Positions 17,849 through 25,833 of a stretch of 64,000 nt of DNA are shown here, piece by piece. Made by a program: the position numbers and the translations under genes. Numbering within the stretch: position 1 is the first letter of the stretch; each line of letters begins with the position of its first letter. The stretch is taken from assembly GCA_945831575.1 (NCBI GenBank), contig CAMACX010000005.1:53666-117665 (forward strand), in the 5' to 3' direction. Source of the stretch: an uncultured Mediterranea sp. Lineage in GTDB: Bacteria; Bacteroidota; Bacteroidia; Bacteroidales; Bacteroidaceae. The notes under the pieces are model-generated. The model was not told the origin of the DNA. It saw only the letters and a list, made by a program, of their open reading frames with translations, and ran no database searches.

Positions 17849-20098
17849 TTACTCCGTTCTGCCGCTGAGACGATAGACGTTCTTCTTCTCGCCTACCACC
17901 CAGACCACATCATTGAGGTGGAAAGGCTCCCGGGGATCGGGAGCATGTAGCTTGTCACTTCCACGCTCCACGCCGGCAATCAGACAATGGTACTTGTCAC
18001 GCACTCCGGCCTCCTTCATCGTGCGATGGAGGAAAGGCGACTCCTCATCCACACGCACCTGACAGAGGGTCATCTCCGAGGCCTCATCAGGCTCCTTGAC
18101 TTGTGCCACCTGCTCCATGGCATCACCAAAGCGGGTCAAATCTTCATCAGTGGCCAGCACCTGTAGCTTGTCCTGCGGGAAGATACGCATCTCCCCCCCG
18201 GGAATATTAAACCGGCGTTCACCGCGCAAGATAGAGACGACATGCACACCGTATAGGTTGCCCAGGTTAAGCTCAGCCAACGTCTGCCCAGCCCACTCTG
18301 ATGAGGAGGGAAGCACCAGATCAGCCAAGTGCAGGTCACGCGAGAGCAACCGGCCGGCATACTCAGGCGGACGCTCGCCCCGCACCTCGGCCTGCATCTC
18401 GCGCGAACGAAGGTTCTGGAAGAAGGTACGCTCTATCATGATAGACTGCTTCTTGAGCTGTCTTGACAACACCATGAAGGTAATGGCCAAAACAGATATC
18501 ACCACCAGCACAGCCGTAGAGAGGCGGAACATGCCTCCCAACACGCACATCACAAAGCCCGCAGCGACCAACACACGCAGCACCATCGTAGCGACCAACG
18601 GTGCCCTGTAACCAGGATTCTCATTCCACAGCGTCACCACCTCCACGGAGTGATTCTTCTTAATCATGATAGCCCGCAAGAAGGGTGCGATACAGAGCAA
18701 GGTAATCAAGGCTGACAGCAAGGCTCCCCATACACCGGGCAGCATATGCGTGAGCAGAGGCAACAGGAAGCGGAAACCAATGGCCACGATAGCAGCACTC
18801 ACAATGCTATAGACGATTGTAATACGCACCAAGGCAACAATCAACTTACGCCACAGGCTCTGATGATTGATAACCTGTGTGCCAGGCGTATAGCGATGAA
18901 TAAAGCTCAGCCACTTGCGTGGCAGATGACTATCCACAAACTCCGAAGCTGGTCCAGCCAGCCGGATCATATACGGAGTGAGGAAGGTGGTGATGACAGA
19001 TACCGCCACCACGATGGGATAGAGAAAGTCGGCCGTGACATGAAGCGACACGCCCAGTGAGGCAATGATGAAGGCGAACTCACCAATCTGCGTCAGACTG
19101 AATCCACACTGCATGGCTGTCTTCAGCGGTTGACCGCTCAGTAAGACACCCAACGTGCCAAACACCGCCTGTCCCAGCACTACGGCTATCGTAATCACAA
19201 AGATAGGGAAAGCATACTCCGCAATCATCTCCATGTTGACCATCATACCCACCGACACGAAGAAGATGGCTCCGAAAAGGTCCTTCACCGGACTGACCAG
19301 CCGCTCAATATGCTCAGCCTCCACGGTCTCAGCTAGGATGGAACCCATGATGAAAGCACCGAAAGCAGGTGAGAAACCGGTCTGAGCCGCTACCACCACC
19401 ATGCCGAAGCAGAGCGCGAGTGAGACCACGAGCAACGTCTCATCACTCATCAACCGCTTGCAACGCTTCAGCAGTCCGGGAATCAGGTAAATACCCACCA
19501 CAAACCAAAGTATCAGGAAGAAAAGCAGTTTACCGATGCTCATCAACATCTCGGTCCCCTCGAAATTGTTGCTTACCGCCATCGTGGAGAGCATCACCAT
19601 CAGCACAATGGCCAGGATATCCTCCAGAATCAGCACACTCATCACCAATCCGGCAAACTGCTTCTTGAGCAAGCCCAAATCACTGAAAGCCTTATAGATG
19701 ATGGTCGTGGATGACATGGCAATCATACCTCCCAGGAAGAGGCAATCCATCCTTCCCCAGCCAAACGATGAGCCTACAGTAAGTCCCACCATAATCATGC
19801 AGAAGATGACGGTGCAGGCCGCAATGATGGCCGAACCACCCACCTTGACAATCTTCTTGAAGCTGAACTCCAGTCCGAGGGCAAAAAGCAGGAACACCAC
19901 ACCGATGTCTGCCCAGGTATGGATGTTGGCCATATCCACCACGGAGGGTGTAAACTTCACATTGGGTCCAGCCAATATTCCGGCCACGATGTAGCCGAGC
20001 ACGAGGGGCTGCTTCAGTTTCTTGAAAAGCAGTGTCATCACTCCCGCGCCAATCAGGATAAGCGCCAAGTCGGCAATCAGAGGGGCAAGTTCAGACAT
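17849..20098 (-). CDS. CPA2-family cation:proton antiporter with RCK-C domains
   Basis: 749-residue inner-membrane protein. The amino part is a Na+/H+-exchanger domain of about twelve helices starting LIADLALILIGAGVMTLLF, followed by extra helices to about residue 560. Two cytosolic TrkA-C/RCK-C-like domains follow (one around VLPSSSEWAGQTLAEL, one around CQVRVDEESPFLHRTM). No Rossmann TrkA-N domain is seen, unlike KefB/KefC. Transport of K+ or Na+ against protons is the family role. The gene follows the CCA-like gene after 29 nt. Confidence 0.88.
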   Translation of the reverse strand: MSELAPLIADLALILIGAGVMTLLFKKLKQPLVLGYIVAGILAGPNVKFTPSVVDMANIHTWADIGVVFLLFALGLEFSFKKIVKVGGSAIIAACTVIFCMIMVGLTVGSSFGWGRMDCLFLGGMIAMSSTTIIYKAFSDLGLLKKQFAGLVMSVLILEDILAIVLMVMLSTMAVSNNFEGTEMLMSIGKLLFFLILWFVVGIYLIPGLLKRCKRLMSDETLLVVSLALCFGMVVVAAQTGFSPAFGAFIMGSILAETVEAEHIERLVSPVKDLFGAIFFVSVGMMVNMEMIAEYAFPIFVITIAVVLGQAVFGTLGVLLSGQPLKTAMQCGFSLTQIGEFAFIIASLGVSLHVTADFLYPIVVAVSVITTFLTPYMIRLAGPASEFVDSHLPRKWLSFIHRYTPGTQVINHQSLWRKLIVALVRITIVYSIVSAAIVAIGFRFLLPLLTHMLPGVWGALLSALITLLCIAPFLRAIMIKKNHSVEVVTLWNENPGYRAPLVATMVLRVLVAAGFVMCVLGGMFRLSTAVLVVISVLAITFMVLSRQLKKQSIMIERTFFQNLRSREMQAEVRGERPPEYAGRLLSRDLHLADLVLPSSSEWAGQTLAELNLGNLYGVHVVSILRGERRFNIPGGEMRIFPQDKLQVLATDEDLTRFGDAMEQVAQVKEPDEASEMTLCQVRVDEESPFLHRTMKEAGVRDKYHCLIAGVERGSDKLHAPDPREPFHLNDVVWVVGEKKNVYRLSGRTE

Positions 20099-20127
20099 AG
20101 TGTATCGTATGTTAGTTATCTTATTTG

Positions 20128-21588
20128 TTAACAGGGCAAGCCACCTGGACTAGTGCCACTCACAGGATGTAACCCCATCCGCTTGGCACGCTCCAGCATG
20201 AATGCGTAAGCCGCATCGTGCTCATTAGGGATTACACCATCGAGAATGGCATCTTTGATAGCGCTCTTGAGTGAGCCTATCTCACGGCAAGGCTGCAGGC
20301 CAAAGGTCGTCATGATCTCCTCCCCATCAACGGGTGGCTGGAAGTTGCGTATGCGGTCCTTTTCCTCCAGGTCCTTGAGTTTCTGACGCACGAGGCGGAA
20401 GTTGTCAAGGAAACGCTGCTTCCGTTCCTGATTCTTGGAGGTGATATCCGCTTCGCAGAGGGTCATCAGGTCATCAATGTCATCACCTGCCTCAAAGAGC
20501 AGGCGACGCACGGCTGAGTCAGTCACCTCCTCATCGGCAATCACGATGGGACGCATGTGAAGCTCGACGAGCTTCTGCACATACTTCATCTTCTCGTTCA
20601 TGGGCAGCTTCATCCGGCGGAAGATATCAGGAATCATCTTGGCGCCCATGTAGTTGTGGTTATGGAAAGTCCATCCCGTCTTCTGCTCCCAACGCTTAGT
20701 GCGCGGCTTGGCAATGTCATGCAGCAGGGCAGCCCAGCGCAACCAGAGATTCTGCGAAGTGCGAGCCACATTGTCGAGCACCTCAAGCGTGTGGTAGAAG
20801 TTGTCCTTATGAGCCTTTCCGTTGCGGGTCTCCACGCCCTGCAGCGCCACGAGCTCGGGAAAAATCAGAGGCAACAGACCGCAGCGGTCCAACTCCACAA
20901 AGCCTTTGCTCGGCACGGGGCTGAGCAGAATCTTATTGAGTTCATCAGCAATGCGTTCGCGGCTGATGATGCTGATGCGCTCCTTGTTGCGTTCCAGGGC
21001 TTCAAAGGTCTCGTCGTCGATATAGAATCCCAATTGTGCGGCAAAGCGCACGCAACGCATCATGCGCAGAGGGTCGTCGCTGAAGGTGATATCGGGGTCG
21101 AGCGGAGTACGTATGGTCTTGTCATAGAGGTCGTCAATGCCTCCAAAGGGATCCACTAGTTCACCAAAGCGGTCTGCATTGAGGCAGACGGCCAGGGCAT
21201 TGATGGTGAAGTCGCGCCGGTTCTGATCATCGTGGAGCGTACCATCTTCCACAATAGGCTTACGCGAGTCGTGGCTGTAGGATTCGCGACGTGCTCCCAC
21301 AAACTCCACCTCGGTGCCTCTGTACTTCAGCTGGGCAGTGCCAAAGTTGCGGAACACAGCTACATGCGCCCCACGGCCCAGTCGCCTGCCCAGCGTCTCG
21401 GCCATCAGAATGCCGCTGCCCACTACAACAACGTCAATGTCCTTGGAGGGGCGTTCGAGATAGAGGTCACGCACGTAGCCCCCCACCACATAACACTCCA
21501 GATGCAGTTCGTCGGCCGTAGCCGAAATCTGCTTGAATATCTCACTGCTGAAATGTGCTTTCAGCTCATCTTTAGTCCATTCTTTCAT
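20128..21588 (-). CDS. cca: CCA-adding tRNA nucleotidyltransferase-type enzyme with HD domain
   Basis: 486-residue class II polymerase-beta-type nucleotidyltransferase. The head has the VVGGYVRDLYL motif and the metal-binding pair in KDIDVVV (about residues 34-57), followed by the RRDFTINAL motif. An HD domain (RWAALLHDIAKPRTK, about 284-298) lies in the carboxyl half, as in bacterial CCA enzymes. It adds or repairs the CCA end of tRNAs; a poly(A) polymerase cannot be fully excluded by eye. A TAACTTTG element at 21619-21612 is a likely promoter. Confidence 0.88.
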   Translation of the reverse strand: MKEWTKDELKAHFSSEIFKQISATADELHLECYVVGGYVRDLYLERPSKDIDVVVVGSGILMAETLGRRLGRGAHVAVFRNFGTAQLKYRGTEVEFVGARRESYSHDSRKPIVEDGTLHDDQNRRDFTINALAVCLNADRFGELVDPFGGIDDLYDKTIRTPLDPDITFSDDPLRMMRCVRFAAQLGFYIDDETFEALERNKERISIISRERIADELNKILLSPVPSKGFVELDRCGLLPLIFPELVALQGVETRNGKAHKDNFYHTLEVLDNVARTSQNLWLRWAALLHDIAKPRTKRWEQKTGWTFHNHNYMGAKMIPDIFRRMKLPMNEKMKYVQKLVELHMRPIVIADEEVTDSAVRRLLFEAGDDIDDLMTLCEADITSKNQERKQRFLDNFRLVRQKLKDLEEKDRIRNFQPPVDGEEIMTTFGLQPCREIGSLKSAIKDAILDGVIPNEHDAAYAFMLERAKRMGLHPVSGTSPGGLPC

Positions 21589-21611
21589 CGTTAATCCATC
21601 GTTTCAGGGGG

Positions 21612-21619
21612 CAAAGTTA
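21612..21619 (-). promoter_or_regulatory. -7 element before the cca-like gene
   Basis: Minus-strand TAACTTTG fits TAnnTTTG and is followed by a G/C run. The nearest -33-like TTTG is 23 bp upstream. Confidence 0.5.
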
Positions 21620-21693
21620 ACGTAAATTCGACAGCTTTCCATCAAAAAGCGAGAAAAATCGCCTACCGATAGGCCATTCTCATAAGAATTCAC

Positions 21694-21701
21694 TACTTTT
21701 G
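21694..21701 (+). promoter_or_regulatory. -7 element before the lipoprotein gene
   Basis: TACTTTTG fits TAnnTTTG. It covers the ATG at 21699, so translation must start further down, at 21735. Confidence 0.55.
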
Positions 21702-21734
21702 CAGCTGATTGATAACCATAAAACCAGCGATTAC

Positions 21735-22595
21735 ATGCATAGGATTCATCTTTTGAAAAGAGGCTGCCTGGTCAGCCTAGCCGTTCTGCTGCTGGCAGCC
21801 TGCACCAGTGGAGAGAAAGAGGCCCGTACCCTGCTCAAGCAAGCAGAGACGGCCTACGAACAGGGGCATTACCAGCAGAGTATGGCCTTGATTGACAGTA
21901 TCAAGTCACGTTACCCCAAAGCTTTCGACACGCGCCGCGAGAGCCAACAGCTACTGCGTAAGGCCACGCTGAAGGAACAGGAGCAGAACGTAGCCTTCCT
22001 CGACAGCGTCATCCAGGAGAAGAGAAATCAACTTACTGAGATAAGCAGCCACTATCTGTTTGAGAAAGATACAGCTTATCAGCAACTGGGCAACTACATC
22101 CACCCTTCGCAGCAGTTGGAGAAGAACCTGCATCGTACGCACCTCAGTTTCCGCACCAACGAGCGGGGCGAGCTGACGATGACCAGCATCTACTGTGGCA
22201 AGCAGGCCATTCACCACAGCGGGGTGAAGGTCATTGCTCCTGACGGGACCTACATGGAGACCCCGGCCGCCTGCGAGACCTATGAGAGTACCGTACTGGG
22301 CGAACAGATAGAGAAGTCGGACTTCCGCTTGGGTGAAGACGGTGGAGTGATGGAGTTTATCTACCGCCATGCTAATGAGAAACTAAAAGTTGAGTTCAAG
22401 GGTGACCGCTCCTTCACCACCACCATGACCACCGCCGACTGTGAGGCACTGGTGGCAGTCTATAACCTGGCCCACCTGCTCGACTTCATCTACGAAATGG
22501 AGAACGAACGTGAAGCCAGTGTCGTGAAAATCCGTTTTATTAAGAAGCAGATGGAGGGCATGGTGCCGACGGGAACCAAACAAGAAGGGGAGTAA
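21735..22595 (+). CDS. Lipoprotein with helical tail, unknown function
   Basis: 286 residues from the ATG at 21735 (MHRIHLLKRG). A hydrophobic stretch ends in the lipobox LLAAC, so the mature protein should start at the Cys and be membrane-anchored. After it comes a TPR-like helical stretch (EARTLLKQAETAYEQGHYQQ) with a long charged coiled coil, then a beta-rich half. The longer frame from 21699 overlaps the promoter and is not used. It is followed after 4 nt by the methyltransferase gene. I do not recognise a function. Confidence 0.8.
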   Translation: MHRIHLLKRGCLVSLAVLLLAACTSGEKEARTLLKQAETAYEQGHYQQSMALIDSIKSRYPKAFDTRRESQQLLRKATLKEQEQNVAFLDSVIQEKRNQLTEISSHYLFEKDTAYQQLGNYIHPSQQLEKNLHRTHLSFRTNERGELTMTSIYCGKQAIHHSGVKVIAPDGTYMETPAACETYESTVLGEQIEKSDFRLGEDGGVMEFIYRHANEKLKVEFKGDRSFTTTMTTADCEALVAVYNLAHLLDFIYEMENEREASVVKIRFIKKQMEGMVPTGTKQEGE

Positions 22596-22599
22596 CGCT

Positions 22600-23403
22600 A
22601 TGGCTATCATTGAGATTACCTCCTTGCAACACCCGGGCGTAGAGCTGTTCAGTACCCTCACCGAAGCGCAGCTGCGCCACCGGCTGGAACCAGCGAAGGG
22701 GGTCTTCATCGCCGAGAGTCCCAAGGTCATCGACGTCGCCCTACGTGCCGGCTACGAGCCTGTGGCCATGCTCTGCGAAGCACGCCACATCACAGGCGAT
22801 GCAGCCCAACTCATTGCCCGCAGCGGCGACATCCCGGTCTATACCGGCAGCCGCGAATTGCTGGCCTCGCTCACGGGCTACACGCTGACGCGCGGCGTGC
22901 TCTGCGCCATGCGCCGACCGCTACCGCCTAGCGTTGAACAGGTTTGCCAAGGCGCACAGCGTCTGGTCGTGATTGATGGCGTAGTAGATACCACCAACAT
23001 CGGGGCCATCTTCCGTTCGGCAGCCGCCCTAGGCATCGACGGTGCGTTGCTCACACCCTCCTCATGCGACCCGCTCAACCGCCGCGCCGTACGGGTCTCC
23101 ATGGGTTCGGTCTTCCTGATGCCATGGACCTGGATTCAAGCCCCCTTGAGTTCACTGCGTGACCTGGGCTTCAAGACGGTGGCCATGGCCCTGACCCATC
23201 GCTCGGTCAGTATCGACTATCCCCCGCTGCTGGCTGAGCCCCGCCTGGCCATCATCATGGGGAGCGAGGGGTACGGACTCCCTCAGCAGACCATCGATGA
23301 GACCGACTACGTAGTACGGATCCCGATGAGCCACGAAGTCGATTCGCTCAACGTAGCCGCAGCCTCAGCCGTAGCCTTCTGGCAGCTGCGGAAAGTCTAT
23401 TAA
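22600..23403 (+). CDS. TrmH/SpoU family RNA 2'-O-ribose methyltransferase
   Basis: 267-residue SPOUT methyltransferase. An amino-terminal substrate-binding domain is followed by the three SpoU motifs: DTTNIGAIFRSAAALG (motif 1), IIMGSEGYGLP (motif 2) and IPMSHEVDSLNVAAASAVA (motif 3), which build the knotted AdoMet site. The target is a ribose in rRNA or tRNA, not known here. It sits 4 nt after the lipoprotein gene and is probably cotranscribed. Confidence 0.9.
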   Translation: MAIIEITSLQHPGVELFSTLTEAQLRHRLEPAKGVFIAESPKVIDVALRAGYEPVAMLCEARHITGDAAQLIARSGDIPVYTGSRELLASLTGYTLTRGVLCAMRRPLPPSVEQVCQGAQRLVVIDGVVDTTNIGAIFRSAAALGIDGALLTPSSCDPLNRRAVRVSMGSVFLMPWTWIQAPLSSLRDLGFKTVAMALTHRSVSIDYPPLLAEPRLAIIMGSEGYGLPQQTIDETDYVVRIPMSHEVDSLNVAAASAVAFWQLRKVY

Positions 23404-23447
23404 AAGCAGAAGAATTCATTAAATAAATGCAAAATCAATAAGGTTTC

Positions 23448-23478
23448 TTTGTCAAACATATAAAATGTTCTATCTTTG
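23448..23478 (+). promoter_or_regulatory. Consensus Bacteroides promoter of the response regulator gene
   Basis: TTTG at 23448-23451, a 19-bp spacer, and TATCTTTG at 23471-23478 match the consensus. It overlaps the upstream ATG at 23476 and so supports the start at 23503. Confidence 0.85.
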
Positions 23479-23502
23479 CCAAGGATAAAAAAACAAATTA
23501 CT

Positions 23503-23895
23503 ATGGAACAAACGACTACCGATATGCCCCTGGTATTGGTGGCAGAAGATGATGAGAGCAATTTCAAGCTGATTCGTGCTATTATCGGCAAACGTTGCCG
23601 TCTGGAATGGGGACGCACAGGTCAGGAGGTCATCAACCTCTATCACCAGCACAAAGATAGCGCCCGGATGATTCTGATGGATATCAAGATGCCCGTCATG
23701 ACCGGACTGGAAGCCACGGCTGCCCTGCGCGCCGAGGGTTGCAACCTGCCCATTGTGGTGCAGACCGCCTATGCCTTCAGTTCCGACCGCGATAAAGCTA
23801 TCGAGGTGGGAGCCAATCATGTACTGGTTAAGCCCATCACCTTGATGGAACTGCGCAAGAGCGTGAAACAATATATCCCCTCCATCACGTGGTAA
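23503..23895 (+). CDS. Single-domain response regulator
   Basis: 130-residue stand-alone receiver domain (MEQTTTDMPLV start). The acidic pocket AEDDESN lies at residues 14-20, the phosphoacceptor Asp is D60 in MILMDIKMP, and the conserved Lys is in VLVKPIT. No DNA-binding or enzymatic output domain is attached, so it must act by protein contact, like CheY or SpoF. It overlaps the next gene by 7 nt and precedes a metal efflux operon, but no histidine kinase is next to it. Confidence 0.88.
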   Translation: MEQTTTDMPLVLVAEDDESNFKLIRAIIGKRCRLEWGRTGQEVINLYHQHKDSARMILMDIKMPVMTGLEATAALRAEGCNLPIVVQTAYAFSSDRDKAIEVGANHVLVKPITLMELRKSVKQYIPSITW

Positions 23896-24350
23896 GCCTG
23901 CGCCGCAACCTCTTCTCCAGCTACCTGCTGTTGCTGCTTGGCGTGCTGCTACCTGTCGTGCCGGTGTTTCCCCATCATCACCATGAAGATGGGCGCATCT
24001 GCATGAAGAATGACGTGCAGCCACTCCACGAGGAGCATCGCTGCAACCACGAGCCAGGTAAGTCTATGCCATGCGGCCATGCTACGCACGGTTGCCACCA
24101 TGAGCAGAGCTGCATGGAGGCCGACTGCCTTACGACTCATCTCTACCGCGCCGGTAAAGCTTCTGACATTACCCTGACCGCTCCACAGACGGGCGATGTG
24201 AGACCCGTGACCTTCAAGACAGGCCTAGCCGGTACACTCTCCCTGCCAGTACACTACTTGCATACCCTCCCCCGCCCCTATATCGAGGCACTCTATGGTG
24301 TCGATCTAGACACCGCCCGGGGACTCCGGGCACCCCCTTCTCTTGGTTGA
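23889..24350 (+). CDS. Small His- and Cys-rich envelope protein beside a metal efflux pump
   Basis: 153 residues from a GTG start that overlaps the response regulator stop. A hydrophobic amino segment (YLLLLLGVLLPVVPVF) acts as signal or anchor. The next 75 residues are rich in His and Cys (PHHHHEDGRIC, then HEEHRCNHEPGKSMPCGHATHGCHHEQSC region, about 29-80), which suits metal binding outside the membrane. Similar small proteins accompany CusCBA-type pumps in Bacteroidetes. A role as periplasmic metal carrier or sensor is inferred from position and composition only. Confidence 0.65.
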   Translation: MVSLRRNLFSSYLLLLLGVLLPVVPVFPHHHHEDGRICMKNDVQPLHEEHRCNHEPGKSMPCGHATHGCHHEQSCMEADCLTTHLYRAGKASDITLTAPQTGDVRPVTFKTGLAGTLSLPVHYLHTLPRPYIEALYGVDLDTARGLRAPPSLG

Positions 24351-24429
24351 TTCCCCCTTTTGCTGGTCTTGAGGCCAGCACCTCTATCCATCCACCTTGG
24401 GCGCGGAATGAGTTCTGCTCCCATCGTTG

Positions 24430-24483
24430 TGGACTTTACAATCACCTATACATATTACATATCACCTATACATATTATATATA
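24430..24483 (+). repeat. Direct repeat in the cusB leader
   Basis: CACCTATACATATTA occurs twice, about 23 bp apart, in the AT-rich leader just before the adaptor gene. It could be a regulator site or part of the leader repeat family. Confidence 0.45.
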
Positions 24484-24493
24484 AGAACCAACC

Positions 24494-25813
24494 ATGTATA
24501 AGAATCTATTCATAGGCCTGATGGGACTTTTCCTGTTGGGCAGCTGCGGACAATCCGCACACTCTCACGATGAGCATGACCACGAAGGCCATAGCCATGA
24601 GACCGAAAGCCACACTCATGAGGGACATGACCATGATAGCCATAGCCATGAAGGACATAACCACGAGACAGATGGACATAATCATGAGGCAGAAGCACAT
24701 AGTCATGAAGCGGATGAGCATAATCACGAGACAGATGGACATAATCACGGAGGAAGTGATGAAATCATTCTTCCTCCCGCCAAAGCCCAAGCAGCTGGAG
24801 TGAAGGTAGCTACCCTCACACCGACGACCTTTCATGCCGTCATCCATACCAGCGGACAGGTGCTTGCCGCACAGGGTGAAGAGAGCACTGTAGTGGCCCC
24901 GATGGCGGGTGTGGTCTCCTTCAAAAACCGACTTACCGAAGGAATGAGCGTCAGCAAAGGTGCCGCACTGCTCACCCTCTCAGCCCGCAACATGGCTGAA
25001 GGAGACCCTGTGGAGAAGGCACGTATCAACTACGAAACGGCACGATTGGCACTCGAACGCGCCGAACGACTCGTAAAGGAACAGATTATCTCGCGCAAAG
25101 CTTACGAAGAGGCACGACAGACTTACGAGAATGCACGTATCGCCTACGAAGGCGTGGGCGGCAAACTGACTGAAACGGGTCAGGCGCAAGGCAACCGGCG
25201 TAGCGAACAGGGTGGTCAGCAGGTGACTGCCCCTCTGGCAGGCTACGTGAAGAGCCTGCTGGTGAACGAAGGCGACTACGTAGAGGTGGGACAGCCCCTG
25301 GCCAGCATCACACAGAACCGCAAACTCTTCCTTCGCGCCGATGTCAGCGAGAACTATTACCGCCTACTCAGCACCCTGCGTACAGCCCACTTCCGCCCCG
25401 CTGCAGACCCGCAGACCTATGCGCTGAACGAACTGAACGGACGACTCCTCTCCTATGGCAAGGCAGCCGGTACGGGCAGCCATTACCTACCCGTAACCTT
25501 TGAGTTTGACAACCGAGGCGACATCATGCCCGGAGCATTCAGCGAGGTGTGGCTCATCTCCTCGCCCATCGAGGGAGCCCTCACCCTACCTAAGACGGCC
25601 CTTGTGGAAGAGCAAGGCAGCTACTTTGTCTTCATTCAACTCGATGAAGAGGGCTACCGCAAACAGCTGGTCACGACGGGTGCTGACGACGGACGCATGA
25701 TTCAGATACTGAGCGGCGTAGAGGCCGGCCAGCGCATTGTGGTGGAAGGAGCACAGCAGGTGAAGCTCGCCTCCGCCTCCAACGCCATCCCTGCCCATAG
25801 CCACGAACATTAA
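24494..25813 (+). CDS. RND efflux periplasmic adaptor with His-rich amino arm (CusB/CzcB type)
   Basis: 439-residue membrane fusion protein that links the inner-membrane RND pump to the outer-membrane channel. It starts with a lipobox (LFLLGSCG). Residues 22-88 form a low-complexity arm with many HSHE/HNHE repeats, an obvious site for divalent metal binding. The adaptor body follows: VVAPMAGVV and VTAPLAGYVKSLLVNEGDYV as the lipoyl halves and a helical hairpin between them (ARINYETARLALERAERL). Next in the operon is the pump, 20 nt later. The metal is not known; Zn, Co, Ni, Cu and Ag are options. Confidence 0.92.
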   Translation: MYKNLFIGLMGLFLLGSCGQSAHSHDEHDHEGHSHETESHTHEGHDHDSHSHEGHNHETDGHNHEAEAHSHEADEHNHETDGHNHGGSDEIILPPAKAQAAGVKVATLTPTTFHAVIHTSGQVLAAQGEESTVVAPMAGVVSFKNRLTEGMSVSKGAALLTLSARNMAEGDPVEKARINYETARLALERAERLVKEQIISRKAYEEARQTYENARIAYEGVGGKLTETGQAQGNRRSEQGGQQVTAPLAGYVKSLLVNEGDYVEVGQPLASITQNRKLFLRADVSENYYRLLSTLRTAHFRPAADPQTYALNELNGRLLSYGKAAGTGSHYLPVTFEFDNRGDIMPGAFSEVWLISSPIEGALTLPKTALVEEQGSYFVFIQLDEEGYRKQLVTTGADDGRMIQILSGVEAGQRIVVEGAQQVKLASASNAIPAHSHEH

Positions 25814-25833
25814 TCAGGAGGGAGGAACCGAAT

